Shown: in pieces, positions 19,111 through 27,775 of the stretch
Layout of the letters: each line of letters begins with the position of its first letter
Numbering within the stretch: position 1 is the first letter of the stretch
NCBI GenBank assembly: GCA_946494335.1
Contig: CAMMBV010000003.1
Coordinates: 43,062-107,061 of the forward strand
DNA length: 64,000 nucleotides
Direction of reading: 5' to 3'
Source: an uncultured Ruminococcus sp.
GTDB taxonomy: Bacteria > Bacillota > Clostridia > Lachnospirales > Lachnospiraceae
Notes under the pieces: generated by a model
Told to the model about the DNA's origin: nothing
The model's database searches: none
Seen by the model: only the letters and a program-made list of their open reading frames with translations
Position numbers and translations under genes: made by a program

Positions 19111-20073
19111 ATGAAAAGTCATATAAAGAAAAAAACGGCAGTTCTGCTTCTGGCATCAGGCTGTGCGATTTTGATGCCAGGCTGTTCCAGGCAGGAAGAG
19201 GTCCAGGAAACAGTTCCGGAGTTTAAAGAGTACGTTTCAGAAGATGGAACCTTTTCTGTCAGCCTGCCGGGTGATGCATGGCAGACAGACGAAGATGATG
19301 ATACGATGAAAATTTTTTCTTCACCGGATGGTCTGCTGATGATTACCCACACGGAAAACGCATCTGATGAAATGTATCCCTCGTCTGAGGATGATATACA
19401 GATGATACTGGATATTGAGGGCTATGCCAGTGAAGGATATGAGGTGACGGAGTTTACCAGGACAGAGGTTGCACAGCTGAAATCTTATCAGGCGGTAGTT
19501 CGCTATACGGAAGAAGACGCGGTATATTCCTGGGGCATTCTCAACGGAATTCTGCTGGGGGATGACGTCTATATGGCCAGCGCCATGGTGGTGGATGAAA
19601 GTGAGGAAATGCTGGAAGCCATGAAATCCTCCGTGTACGGATACAGCTGGCAGACTGGAGATAAGGAGAAAGAAGAGGTCACACCGGAGCTGACGGCGGA
19701 ACCAACAGCAGAACCGACGGCGGAACCCACAGCAGAGCCGACGGCGGAACCAACACCTGAGCCCACGGCAGAACCAACACCGGAACCAACACCTGAGCCC
19801 ACAGCGGAACCAACACCGGAACCGACGCCTGAGCCGACGGCAGAACCAACGCCTGAGCCCACACCGGTTCCTCAGGAGGATATTACGCCTGTGAGCCGTT
19901 CCGGATACTGCCATTCACCGGCTTATATCAGAAGCATTCCTGGCAACAACGGAACCATCGTCGGTTCCGTGGAAGAGGGCCAGACGGTGGCGATTACAGG
20001 AGAGATCAGAAACTGGTATCAGATCAGTTATGAGGGCGGCACCGCCTATGTATGCAAGGACTATATTCAGTAG
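19111..20073 (+). CDS. Secreted lipoprotein with Thr-Ala/Pro-Glu-Pro repeat spacer and SH3-like domain
   Basis: 320 aa. A signal peptide with a lipobox-like ILMPGC (C25) suggests membrane anchoring; the -3 residue is unusual. Residues 35-190 form a globular domain of PsbP/DUF-like appearance (FSVSLPGDAWQTDED). Residues 195-254 are 15 tetrapeptides TAEP or TPEP, a stiff spacer encoded by 12-bp repeats. Residues 265-320 form a bacterial SH3 domain (YIRSIPGNNGTIVGSVEEG, then YVCKDYIQ), which usually binds cell wall. Function unknown; the design suits a wall-reaching surface protein. AGGAGAGG precedes the ATG. Confidence 0.8.
   Translation: MKSHIKKKTAVLLLASGCAILMPGCSRQEEVQETVPEFKEYVSEDGTFSVSLPGDAWQTDEDDDTMKIFSSPDGLLMITHTENASDEMYPSSEDDIQMILDIEGYASEGYEVTEFTRTEVAQLKSYQAVVRYTEEDAVYSWGILNGILLGDDVYMASAMVVDESEEMLEAMKSSVYGYSWQTGDKEKEEVTPELTAEPTAEPTAEPTAEPTAEPTPEPTAEPTPEPTPEPTAEPTPEPTPEPTAEPTPEPTPVPQEDITPVSRSGYCHSPAYIRSIPGNNGTIVGSVEEGQTVAITGEIRNWYQISYEGGTAYVCKDYIQ
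19693..19872 (+). repeat. Tandem 12-bp coding repeats (15 units)
   Basis: Fifteen in-frame ACN-(GCN/CCN)-GAR-CCN units. The second half shows a higher-order 36-bp period (TAEP-TPEP-TPEP, three times, the last ending TPVP), so the tract grew by duplication of both 12-bp and 36-bp blocks. Likely length-variable. Confidence 0.9.
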
Positions 20074-20099
20074 ACATTTATGGTGAATTGTGCTATCAT
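20071..20099 (+). promoter_or_regulatory. Promoter of small membrane protein gene
   Basis: TAGACA (20071-20076), 17 bp, TATCAT (20094-20099), with TG one base before the -10. Confidence 0.7.
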
Positions 20100-20129
20100 G
20101 AATAAAAGTACGTGAAAAAGGAGAAAAAT

Positions 20130-20441
20130 ATGGTAGCAGAGTCATTTTTGTTCAGCCGGACTTTTGAGATTATTCTGATTGCGATATTGGTTGTGGTGAC
20201 GGTTATGCTGTTTACCGGCCACGGTTCCATTTTTTTAAAGTCAAAAGGTTCAACCAGAAAATTTACACCGGAAGAAGAAAAGATCATGGGAAGAAAGCTG
20301 GGGTGCGTTACACTGCTCTGGCTGCTGGCAGAGCTTCTGCTGGTGTGTTTTGGCCAATATATGTGGGTTTCACTGGCATACATGGTGATTATTGCAGCTT
20401 CCCTGGTGTTTCTTATTAAATTTTTCAAACAAAACAGTTAA
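20130..20441 (+). CDS. Small membrane protein of unknown function
   Basis: 103 aa. The ATG at 20130 follows AAGGAG with 6-nt spacing, preferable to a GTG at 20112. Three hydrophobic stretches: about 10-30 (IILIAILVVVTVMLFTG), 58-77 (LGCVTLLWLLAELLLVCFG) and 80-101 (WVSLAYMVIIAASLVFLI). Between the first two lies a polar loop with a TPEEEKIMGRK segment. I do not recognise the family. It has its own promoter and terminator, so it is an independent unit. Confidence 0.7.
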   Translation: MVAESFLFSRTFEIILIAILVVVTVMLFTGHGSIFLKSKGSTRKFTPEEEKIMGRKLGCVTLLWLLAELLLVCFGQYMWVSLAYMVIIAASLVFLIKFFKQNS

Positions 20442-20446
20442 AGAAT

Positions 20447-20486
20447 CGGGGATGGAGGAAATTACTTTTCTCTGTCCCCTAATTTT
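20447..20486 (+). terminator. Intrinsic terminator before repeat copy 2
   Basis: GGGGA/TCCCC outer stem and GAGGAAA/TTTTCTC inner stem, followed by TAATTTT. Repeat copy 2 starts immediately after. Confidence 0.65.
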
Positions 20487-20488
20487 AT

Positions 20489-20570
20489 GCGATACGCCCG
20501 GCATGCGGCTGCAGTGCCTACACCAGCAGACATTTGCCGGGCAGCGGACGGCCAACAACTTTGCTGTGAG
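20489..20570. repeat. Palindromic intergenic repeat, copy 2
   Basis: Core 20498-20540, again 43 nt, from CCGGCAT to TTGCCGG, after GCGATACG and before GCAGCGGA; distal CTTTGCTGTGA as in copy 1. The inner hairpin is weaker (GTG/CAC). It lies between the terminator and the hydrolase gene. Confidence 0.85.
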
Positions 20571-20600
20571 CGTGCCGCGATTGATATCAGGAGGGAAAAA

Positions 20601-21530
20601 ATGCTGGAGAAGGTTAAGATTTCATCAAAAAGAGACGGACTTTTATTGGAGCTTCTGGTGGGCCATCCTGCGGCGCCGGCGGCAGGAGTGGTACAGATTC
20701 TTCACGGGATGTGTGAACATAAGGAACGCTACATTCCGTTTATGGAGTATCTGAACAGTCATGGACTGGTTGCGGTTATCCATGATCACAGAGGTCATGG
20801 CAAAAGCGTCCGTTCCCGGTATGATCTGGGATATATGTATGGACAGGGGGGAGAGGGACTGGTGGAGGATGCCAGATGTGTGACTTCTTACATCAGGCAC
20901 CGGTTTGCAGGACTGCCCCTTGTTCTTTTCGGCCACAGTATGGGGTCTCTGGCGGCCAGAGCCTACTGCAAAAGGTATGATAAAGATCTGAAAGGATTGA
21001 TTCTGTGCGGCCAGCCGGCCAGGAATCCGGCTCTGCCCCTGGGAATTCTGACGGCAGAAACTTTAAAGCTGATCCGGGGAGAGCATTTTCGAAGCCGTCT
21101 GCTGGAGATGATGACCTTTGGTCCCTTTGCAGCAAAATTCTGGAGAGAAGGGCGGAAATTTGCCTGGATCTGTTCCAGAAAAGAAGTGGCGGCAGAGTAT
21201 GAGGATTCTCCGCTGTGCGGTTTTAATTTTACAGTGGACGGATATCTGGCTTTGTTTGGACTGATGAAAGAGGCTTACAGCAGGAAGAACTGGAACTGCA
21301 GCAGTCCCCATGTGCCTGTGCTGTTTACAGGAGGAGAAGAGGATCCGTGCATGGGAAGCAGGAGGAAATTTGCCCGGACCGTCATGTCTTTTCGGGAGGC
21401 GGGGTATGACAGAATATACTGCAGGCGGTATCCGGGTATGCGGCACGAGATATTAAATGAGACGGAACGAATGAAAGTATACCGGGATATCTGCCGGTTT
21501 ATAGAAAAAACCATTGAGGGAGGAAGATAA
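20601..21530 (+). CDS. Alpha/beta hydrolase (monoacylglycerol lipase/lysophospholipase type)
   Basis: 309 aa from ATG 20601 after AGGAGGG; a longer open frame upstream runs through repeat copy 2 and is not believed. Motifs: oxyanion region VQILHGMCEHKERY, HDHRGHGKS, nucleophile elbow LFGHSMGSLAAR with the catalytic Ser, and a late His in GMRHEILNE. Member of the Hydrolase_4/serine aminopeptidase-like group acting on lipid esters. No signal peptide, so cytosolic. Only 3 bases separate it from malQ, implying one transcript although the functions look unrelated. Confidence 0.88.
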   Translation: MLEKVKISSKRDGLLLELLVGHPAAPAAGVVQILHGMCEHKERYIPFMEYLNSHGLVAVIHDHRGHGKSVRSRYDLGYMYGQGGEGLVEDARCVTSYIRHRFAGLPLVLFGHSMGSLAARAYCKRYDKDLKGLILCGQPARNPALPLGILTAETLKLIRGEHFRSRLLEMMTFGPFAAKFWREGRKFAWICSRKEVAAEYEDSPLCGFNFTVDGYLALFGLMKEAYSRKNWNCSSPHVPVLFTGGEEDPCMGSRRKFARTVMSFREAGYDRIYCRRYPGMRHEILNETERMKVYRDICRFIEKTIEGGR

Positions 21531-21533
21531 ACA

Positions 21534-23009
21534 ATGAGAAGTAGCGGAATATTACTGCCGGTGGCGTCGCTGCCGGCCAGGTATGGGATCGGATGTTTTT
21601 CAAAAGAAGCATATGAGTTTGTGGATCAGCTTGTGCGGGCCGGCCAGAAGATCTGGCAGATCCTGCCCCTGGGACCTACGGGGTACGGCGATTCTCCTTA
21701 CCAGTCCTTTTCCACCTTTGCAGGGAATTCCTATTTCATTGACCTGGAAAAACTGATTCAGGAGGGGCTTCTGACACAGGAAGAGTGTGATGGATTTACC
21801 TACGGGGATAATCCCGGGTATGTGGATTACGATAAGGTAGAACAGTCCAGACATGTGCTGCTGAGAAAGGCGTATGAACGGTTTTCTCCGGATGAAAGTT
21901 TTGGAGAATTTGTAAGAGAAAACGGTTTCTGGCTGGAAGATTACGCATTGTATATGGCCTTGAAGGAGAGTCATGACGGCGAAGCCTGGACAGAATGGGA
22001 AGAGGAGTTAAGAGACCGTCATCCCGGTCCCATCCAGAATGAGCGGATGAAGCTGGCGGCCGAGATCCAGTATTATCGGTTTGTGCAGTATAAATTTTAT
22101 GAGCAGTGGGACCGTCTGAAAAAGTATGCCAATGAACGCAATATTCAGATCATTGGCGATATGCCGATTTACGTTTCCTTTGACAGCTCCGATGCCTGGG
22201 CCAATCCGCTCTTATTCCAGTTTAATGAGAGAAATCAGCCCATCGCCGTGGCGGGATGTCCTCCTGACTATTTCGCGCCCCAGGGGCAGCTGTGGGGAAA
22301 TCCTCTGTACAGCTGGGAATATCACAGAGAGACGGGATACAGTTGGTGGATATCCAGAATGCAGCACAGTCTGCGTCTTTACGATGTGGTGCGAATCGAT
22401 CACTTCAGAGGATTTGACGAATACTATTCTGTTCCTTTCGGGGATAAGACGGCGGAGTTTGGTCACTGGGAAAAAGGACCGGGACTGGAGCTGTTCCATG
22501 CGCTGAAGGAGAAAGTGGAAAATTTAAGTGTGATTGCAGAAGATCTTGGATTTTTGACGGAGAGTGTGATACAGCTGGTAAAGGATACGGGATATCCGGG
22601 AATGAAGGTGCTGGAGTTTGCCTTTGACAGCGATCCGGAATGTCTTTATCTCCCCCACAATGTACCGGAAAACAGCATCATCTATACTGGAACCCATGAC
22701 AATGATACACTGGCCGGATGGATACGCACCATGCCGGAGCACACGGACCGGTATGCCAGAGAGTATCTGAATTATTCCGGAAGGGACGAAAAAGAGTATG
22801 TGTGGAGCTTTATCCGGCTGGCTATCTCCAGCGTAGCCCAAAAAGCGGTTATCCCCATGCAGGATTATCTGTGTCTTGGTACTGAGGCCAGGATCAACGT
22901 GCCTTCCACCCTGGGAGACAACTGGAAGTGGAGACTTAAGGAAGGACAGTTTACGGATGAACTGGCTGATAAAATCCATGAGATGACCCGAATTTACGGA
23001 AGATTATAG
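21534..23009 (+). CDS. malQ: 4-alpha-glucanotransferase (GH77 amylomaltase)
   Basis: 491 aa, typical of the compact bacterial amylomaltase. Catalytic residues are visible: nucleophile D289 in VRIDHFRGF, acid/base E336 in VIAEDLG, and D389 in TGTHDNDTL. The N-terminus GILLPVASLPARYGIG is diagnostic. It transfers alpha-1,4-glucan segments between maltodextrins or glycogen chains, releasing glucose. It is followed by an ABC exporter pair only 22 bases downstream. Confidence 0.96.
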   Translation: MRSSGILLPVASLPARYGIGCFSKEAYEFVDQLVRAGQKIWQILPLGPTGYGDSPYQSFSTFAGNSYFIDLEKLIQEGLLTQEECDGFTYGDNPGYVDYDKVEQSRHVLLRKAYERFSPDESFGEFVRENGFWLEDYALYMALKESHDGEAWTEWEEELRDRHPGPIQNERMKLAAEIQYYRFVQYKFYEQWDRLKKYANERNIQIIGDMPIYVSFDSSDAWANPLLFQFNERNQPIAVAGCPPDYFAPQGQLWGNPLYSWEYHRETGYSWWISRMQHSLRLYDVVRIDHFRGFDEYYSVPFGDKTAEFGHWEKGPGLELFHALKEKVENLSVIAEDLGFLTESVIQLVKDTGYPGMKVLEFAFDSDPECLYLPHNVPENSIIYTGTHDNDTLAGWIRTMPEHTDRYAREYLNYSGRDEKEYVWSFIRLAISSVAQKAVIPMQDYLCLGTEARINVPSTLGDNWKWRLKEGQFTDELADKIHEMTRIYGRL

Positions 23010-23031
23010 TGGAATGATGGGATAATATGTC

Positions 23032-24771
23032 ATGAGAAGTTTACTGAAATATCTGCAAAATTATAAAAAAGAAGCTGTGATCGGTCCGCTGTTCAAAATG
23101 CTGGAAGCCAGTTTTGAACTTCTGGTACCGGTGGTTATGGCTCATATCATCGACATAGGGATACAGAACCAGGACAGAGGTTATGTATGGAAAATGTGCC
23201 TTTTGATGGTATTTCTGGGGGTATTGGGACTGTGCTGTTCTCTGACCGCTCAGTATTTTGCGGCCAAAGCTGCGCTTGGATTTGCAGCGGAGCTGCGCAG
23301 TGACCTGTACCGCCACATCAACCGGTTTTCTTATCATGAACTGGACCGGGCGGGTATGGCGGCTCTGGTTACCCGTATGACCAGTGATGTGAATCAGGTT
23401 CAAAACGGAGTGAATCTGGTGCTGCGGCTTTTTTTGCGTTCCCCCTTTATTGTGGTGGGTGCGGTTTTTATGGCCTTTACCATCAGCAAAAAAATGACGC
23501 TGATTTTCCTGGGCGCCATTTTACTGCTGAGTGTGGTGATTTTTCTGATTGTAAGGACGACCCTTCCCATATACCGACGGGTTCAGCAGATTCTGGATGT
23601 GGTGGTAAGACGTGTCCGGGAAAATTATGTGGGAGCCAGAGTGGTGCGGGCCTTTTCCAGACAGCAGGACGAGGCGCGGCAGTTTGAAAAGACCACCGGC
23701 GACCTGAAGAAAACCCAGCTGCTGGCCGGCAGAATTTCCGCTATGATGAATCCATTGACTTATGCGCTGGTCAACGGTGCCATTGTACTCATTTTAATGA
23801 TGGGAAGCCGTGAAGTTTACAAGGGAAGCGTCACTCAGGGAGAGATGACGGCGCTTGTCAATTATATGATGCAGATTCTTCTTGCACTTGTCGCGCTGGC
23901 CAATCTGATTGTGACGGTGACGAGAGCCCTGGCCAGCGCTGTCAGAGTGGAGGATGTGTTCGCCATGGAGGTGACCATGACGGATGAAGGAAATGAACGG
24001 CAAAAGGCAAAGAAGGGAAGTCCCAAGGTGGCCTTTCGTCATGTCACCTTTTCCTACGATCAGGCACAGGCGCCTTCCCTTTCTGATATCAGTTTTGAGG
24101 CATATCCCGGAGAAACCATCGGCATTATCGGCGGTACGGGATCCGGAAAAACCACGCTGGTTTCCCTGATTCCCAGGTTTTATGACTGCCAGTCGGGGCA
24201 GGTGGAGGTGGATGGGAACAATACCCGGAGTTATCCATTTGCTCAATTGAGAAAAAAGATCGGCATGGTCCCGCAAAAGGCCGTGCTTTTTGCAGGGACC
24301 ATCCGTCAGAATCTGGCCTGGGGAAAGGAAGACGCTTCGGAAGAAGCGATGCTGCAGGCTTTAAAAACAGCTCAGGCTCTGGAATTTGTGGAAAAAAAGC
24401 CAGAGGGGCTTGATACGGCTGTGGCGCCTGGCGGCAGAAATTTTTCCGGAGGGCAAAGGCAGCGTCTGACTATTGCCCGGGCGCTGGCGGCGGCCCCGGA
24501 AATCCTGATCCTGGATGACAGCGCGTCGGCTCTTGATTTTGCCACGGATGCGGCGCTTCGCAGGGCCATCCGGGAAAATACAAAAGGCATGACTGTATTT
24601 ATTGTGTCTCAGCGGGCATCCGCCGTACAGACGGCGGATAAAATACTCGTTCTGGACGACGGCCGTCTGGCCGGACAGGGCAGCCATAAGGAACTGTTCC
24701 AAAACTGTGAGGTGTACAGGGAAATATGTCTGTCTCAGCTTTCTAAGGAAGAGGTGACGGCTTATGAGTAG
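23032..24771 (+). CDS. ABC exporter subunit A (fused membrane and ATPase domains, degenerate ATPase site)
   Basis: 579 aa. Six-helix type 1 exporter membrane domain (about 15-300) followed by a nucleotide-binding domain: Walker A GGTGSGKT at 367-374, signature FSGGQRQR, Walker B LILDD with D495, then D496 where the catalytic glutamate normally sits. This replacement marks the degenerate-site half of heterodimeric exporters (TM287/288 type). It overlaps its partner by 8 bases. The cargo is not predictable; drugs or lipids are typical. Ribosome site weak. Confidence 0.92.
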   Translation: MRSLLKYLQNYKKEAVIGPLFKMLEASFELLVPVVMAHIIDIGIQNQDRGYVWKMCLLMVFLGVLGLCCSLTAQYFAAKAALGFAAELRSDLYRHINRFSYHELDRAGMAALVTRMTSDVNQVQNGVNLVLRLFLRSPFIVVGAVFMAFTISKKMTLIFLGAILLLSVVIFLIVRTTLPIYRRVQQILDVVVRRVRENYVGARVVRAFSRQQDEARQFEKTTGDLKKTQLLAGRISAMMNPLTYALVNGAIVLILMMGSREVYKGSVTQGEMTALVNYMMQILLALVALANLIVTVTRALASAVRVEDVFAMEVTMTDEGNERQKAKKGSPKVAFRHVTFSYDQAQAPSLSDISFEAYPGETIGIIGGTGSGKTTLVSLIPRFYDCQSGQVEVDGNNTRSYPFAQLRKKIGMVPQKAVLFAGTIRQNLAWGKEDASEEAMLQALKTAQALEFVEKKPEGLDTAVAPGGRNFSGGQRQRLTIARALAAAPEILILDDSASALDFATDAALRRAIRENTKGMTVFIVSQRASAVQTADKILVLDDGRLAGQGSHKELFQNCEVYREICLSQLSKEEVTAYE

Positions 24772-26500
24772 CAGAGAAACATTAAAAAGGGTGTTGAAAT
24801 GGATTGCTCCCTACCGTTTTCTGGTGGCGGGCATGATTGTGCTGGCGGCAGTGACGGTTCTGACTACTCTTTACGCGCCCATACTGATCGGAAGAGGTAT
24901 CGATGCTCTGGTGGGCGCGGGGGAGGTCTCTTTTCAAAGACTGTGGAATATTGTTCTGGAGCTGGCTGTGGTGGCGGCGGTCACGGCTTTATCCCAGTGG
25001 ATCATGAATCTTCTCATCAATCATATCACCTATCAGGTGGTGCAGGATGTGCGGGACAGAGCCTTTCGCCATCTGCAGATTCTGCCCTTTTCCTATATTG
25101 ACAGCAGGCAGCCGGGCGATATGATCAGCCGCATCTCAACGGATGTGGATCAGTTTGCCGATGGCCTTCTGATGGGTTTTACCCAGCTGTTTACGGGTGT
25201 TATGACGATCATTGCCACTCTGGCCTTTATGGTATCCATCAATGTGAAGATCACTCTGGTGGTGGTGGTGATTACCCCGGTTTCCTTCCTGGTGGCGAAT
25301 TTTATTGCAAAACGAACCTTTACCATGTTCCGGCTGCAATCGGAGACCAGAGGCGAGATGACTTCCCTGGTGGAAGAGATGGTGGGAAATCAGAAGATTG
25401 TAAAAGCCTTCTCCTATGAGGACAGAGCCTTTGAGCGGTTTGAGGATGTGAATGAGCGTCTGCGGGACTGTGGTGTCAAAGCCACATTCTTTTCTTCCAT
25501 CACCAATCCGGCTACCCGTTTTGTCAACAGCCTGGTGTATACAGGCGTGGGTATATACGGCGCTCTTTGCGCTATTCAGGGAAGGATAACCATCGGACAG
25601 CTCACCAGCTTTTTAAACTATGCCAATCAGTATACAAAGCCCTTTAACGAGATATCAGGTGTGATCACCGAGCTGCAGAATGCCCTGGCTTCCGCCAGAC
25701 GGCTTTTCGAGCTGATGGATGAACCGGCGGAGCCGGAAGATGATGGAGATGCGCTGCAGCTTGACAATCCTACGGGAAGCGTTGCCTTTGAGCATGCCGC
25801 CTTTTCCTACCGGCCGGATGTTCCGTTGATTAAAGATTTGAATCTTACGGTGAAACCGGGACAGAGGATCGCCATCGTAGGTCCTACGGGCTGCGGGAAG
25901 ACCACGCTGATCAATCTGCTGATGCGCTTTTATGATCTGCAAAAGGGCGAGCTTAAAGTCAGCGGCCATCCCGTAAGGAAAATTACCAGAGACAGTCTGA
26001 GGGCCGGATACGGAATGGTGCTCCAGGATACCTGGCTGAAGGCGGGCACGATCATGGAGAATATTGCTTACGGAAAACCCCAGGCGTCCCGGGAAGAGGT
26101 TGTGGAGGCGGCAAAAAAAGTATATGCTCACAGCTTTATCCGCAGAATGAAGGACGGTTATGACACCTATGTGACAGAAGACGGAGGCAGTCTCTCCCAG
26201 GGGCAGAAGCAGCTTCTTTGTATTGCCAGAGTGATGCTGATGGATCCGGCGGTGCTGATCCTTGACGAGGCCACTTCTTCCATCGATACCATGACGGAGA
26301 TCCGTGTACAGAAAGCTTTTGAGGAGCTGATGAGAGGACGTACCAGCTTTGTGGTGGCTCACCGGCTGTCCACGGTAAGAAATTCGGATGTGATTCTTGT
26401 GATGAAAGACGGGGATATCGTAGAGATCGGAAATCACCAGGAGCTTCTTTATAAGGGCGGATTTTACGCCAAAATGTACAACAGTCAGTTTGCCCGCTGA
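24764..26500 (+). CDS. ABC exporter subunit B (canonical ATPase site)
   Basis: 578 aa. Membrane domain (about 15-305) and ATPase domain with Walker A GPTGCGKT near residue 373, signature LSQGQKQLLC, and Walker B VLILDEATSSID with D501 and catalytic E502. It should form a heterodimer with the preceding gene product, supplying the hydrolysis-competent Walker site. The 8-base overlap indicates translational coupling. A strong terminator lies 32 bases after the stop. Confidence 0.93.
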   Translation: MSSRETLKRVLKWIAPYRFLVAGMIVLAAVTVLTTLYAPILIGRGIDALVGAGEVSFQRLWNIVLELAVVAAVTALSQWIMNLLINHITYQVVQDVRDRAFRHLQILPFSYIDSRQPGDMISRISTDVDQFADGLLMGFTQLFTGVMTIIATLAFMVSINVKITLVVVVITPVSFLVANFIAKRTFTMFRLQSETRGEMTSLVEEMVGNQKIVKAFSYEDRAFERFEDVNERLRDCGVKATFFSSITNPATRFVNSLVYTGVGIYGALCAIQGRITIGQLTSFLNYANQYTKPFNEISGVITELQNALASARRLFELMDEPAEPEDDGDALQLDNPTGSVAFEHAAFSYRPDVPLIKDLNLTVKPGQRIAIVGPTGCGKTTLINLLMRFYDLQKGELKVSGHPVRKITRDSLRAGYGMVLQDTWLKAGTIMENIAYGKPQASREEVVEAAKKVYAHSFIRRMKDGYDTYVTEDGGSLSQGQKQLLCIARVMLMDPAVLILDEATSSIDTMTEIRVQKAFEELMRGRTSFVVAHRLSTVRNSDVILVMKDGDIVEIGNHQELLYKGGFYAKMYNSQFAR

Positions 26501-26531
26501 AACAAAAATGCGGGGGTTATGAGTCTGAACA

Positions 26532-26580
26532 GGCAAAGAAAATGGGTAGAGTTTCTGCGTATTTTCTTTGCCTTCTTTTT
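26532..26580 (+). terminator. Intrinsic terminator after the ABC exporter
   Basis: A 12-bp perfect stem, GGCAAAGAAAAT (26532-26543) with ATTTTCTTTGCC (26561-26572), then TTCTTTTT. Confidence 0.9.
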
Positions 26581-26614
26581 ACCTGTCTTTTACAGAAAAA
26601 TGGATTAATTTTGA

Positions 26615-26643
26615 TAGTTTCCCAGATGCCGGCCTGTTATAAT
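26615..26643 (+). promoter_or_regulatory. phnWX promoter (extended -10)
   Basis: TATAAT at 26638-26643 with TG one base upstream; the -35 at 17 bp is weak. Confidence 0.55.
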
Positions 26644-26675
26644 GACCACGTTTGAAGAAAAGGAGAAATAAAGTT

Positions 26676-27773
26676 ATGATTCACTACAAACTGCTGACAC
26701 CAGGACCGCTGACAACCACAGACACGGTAAAACAGGAAATGATGACGGATCACTGTACCTGGGACGACGATTATAAACAAATTACACAGAGAATACGAGG
26801 AGGGCTGTTAAAGCTGGCCAAAGTTTCAGAAGAGGAATACACTGCCGTGCTGATGCAGGGAAGCGGCACCTTCGGCGTGGAATCAGTGCTGACCAGCGTG
26901 GTGGGGAAAGAAGACAAACTCCTTATCATAGCCAACGGCGCCTACGGGGAACGAATGACTGATATTGCCGACCACGCAGGCCTTGCTTATACGGTTTACC
27001 ATGAACATTATAATCAGGTGCCAAAAGCTGATACTGTAAAAGAAATGCTGGCAAAAGACACACAGATCACGCACGTTGCCATGGTACACAGTGAAACCAC
27101 CTCCGGAATCCTCAATGACATCGAAGCAGTGGGAAAAGTGGTAAAAGAAGCCGGAAAAGTCTTTATTGTGGATGCCATGAGCAGCTTTGGCGGGGTGGAA
27201 ATTCCCGTACAGGACTGGGGAATTGATTTTATCGTCAGCAGCGCCAACAAATGCATCCAGGGGGTTCCCGGATTTTCCTTTATTATTGCCAGAAAGCCGC
27301 TGCTGGAGGAAAGCAGGGGAAAGGCCAGAAGTCTTTCTCTGGATCTTTATGATCAGTGGAAAACCATGGAAGTGGATGGAAAATGGCGTTTTACTTCACC
27401 GACCCACGTTGTGCTGGCCTTTGCAAAAGCCATGGAGGAACTGGAAGCGGAAGGAGGTATCTTTGCCCGGCACAAACGTTATGCGGACAATAACCGTCTG
27501 CTGATACAGGGCATGAAAGAACTGGGAATCCGGCCCTTTATTGATGAAGCCCATCAGGGTCCCATTATAACTACCTTTTACTATCCGGAACATGCGGACT
27601 TTTCATTTCAGGAGATGTATGAGTATATCAAAGAGAGAGGCTATGCCATTTATCCGGGCAAGGTCACAGAGGCGGACACTTTCCGTGTCGGCAATATCGG
27701 TGAAATATACCGGGAGGATATCGAGAAACTCTGTAGTCTGATGAAAGAATTTTTAGAGGAAAGGAACAGATAA
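26676..27773 (+). CDS. phnW: 2-aminoethylphosphonate--pyruvate transaminase
   Basis: 365 aa from ATG 26676 (AAGGAG 10 bases upstream), giving MIHYKLLTPGPLTTT, the PhnW N-terminus; an upstream in-frame ATG at 26652 is unsupported. The PLP-binding lysine is K192 in SSANKCIQGVPGFSF, and VDAMSSFGG carries the PLP aspartate. It converts 2-aminoethylphosphonate plus pyruvate to phosphonoacetaldehyde plus alanine. phnX begins 2 bases after the stop, completing the two-step route. Confidence 0.95.
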   Translation: MIHYKLLTPGPLTTTDTVKQEMMTDHCTWDDDYKQITQRIRGGLLKLAKVSEEEYTAVLMQGSGTFGVESVLTSVVGKEDKLLIIANGAYGERMTDIADHAGLAYTVYHEHYNQVPKADTVKEMLAKDTQITHVAMVHSETTSGILNDIEAVGKVVKEAGKVFIVDAMSSFGGVEIPVQDWGIDFIVSSANKCIQGVPGFSFIIARKPLLEESRGKARSLSLDLYDQWKTMEVDGKWRFTSPTHVVLAFAKAMEELEAEGGIFARHKRYADNNRLLIQGMKELGIRPFIDEAHQGPIITTFYYPEHADFSFQEMYEYIKERGYAIYPGKVTEADTFRVGNIGEIYREDIEKLCSLMKEFLEERNR

Positions 27774-27775
27774 AA

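Noticed and set aside
18874..19122. Reverse-strand open frame across the tRNA-Gly gene
   Set aside because: It is the antisense reading of the tRNA (the familiar GTRTRGLDLGKVALHQLSHS pattern), a common false gene.
19569..19862. Reverse-strand Gly-Ser-Val repeat protein
   Set aside because: Antisense of the TAEP/TPEP repeat tract; low-complexity shadow of the lipoprotein gene.
19693..19872. CRISPR-like array
   Set aside because: Repeats are 12-bp, contiguous, in frame and without spacers; it is a coding tandem repeat.
20487..20600. Upstream extension of the alpha/beta hydrolase
   Set aside because: The extra N-terminus would translate repeat copy 2; the ATG at 20601 has a good AGGAGGG site.
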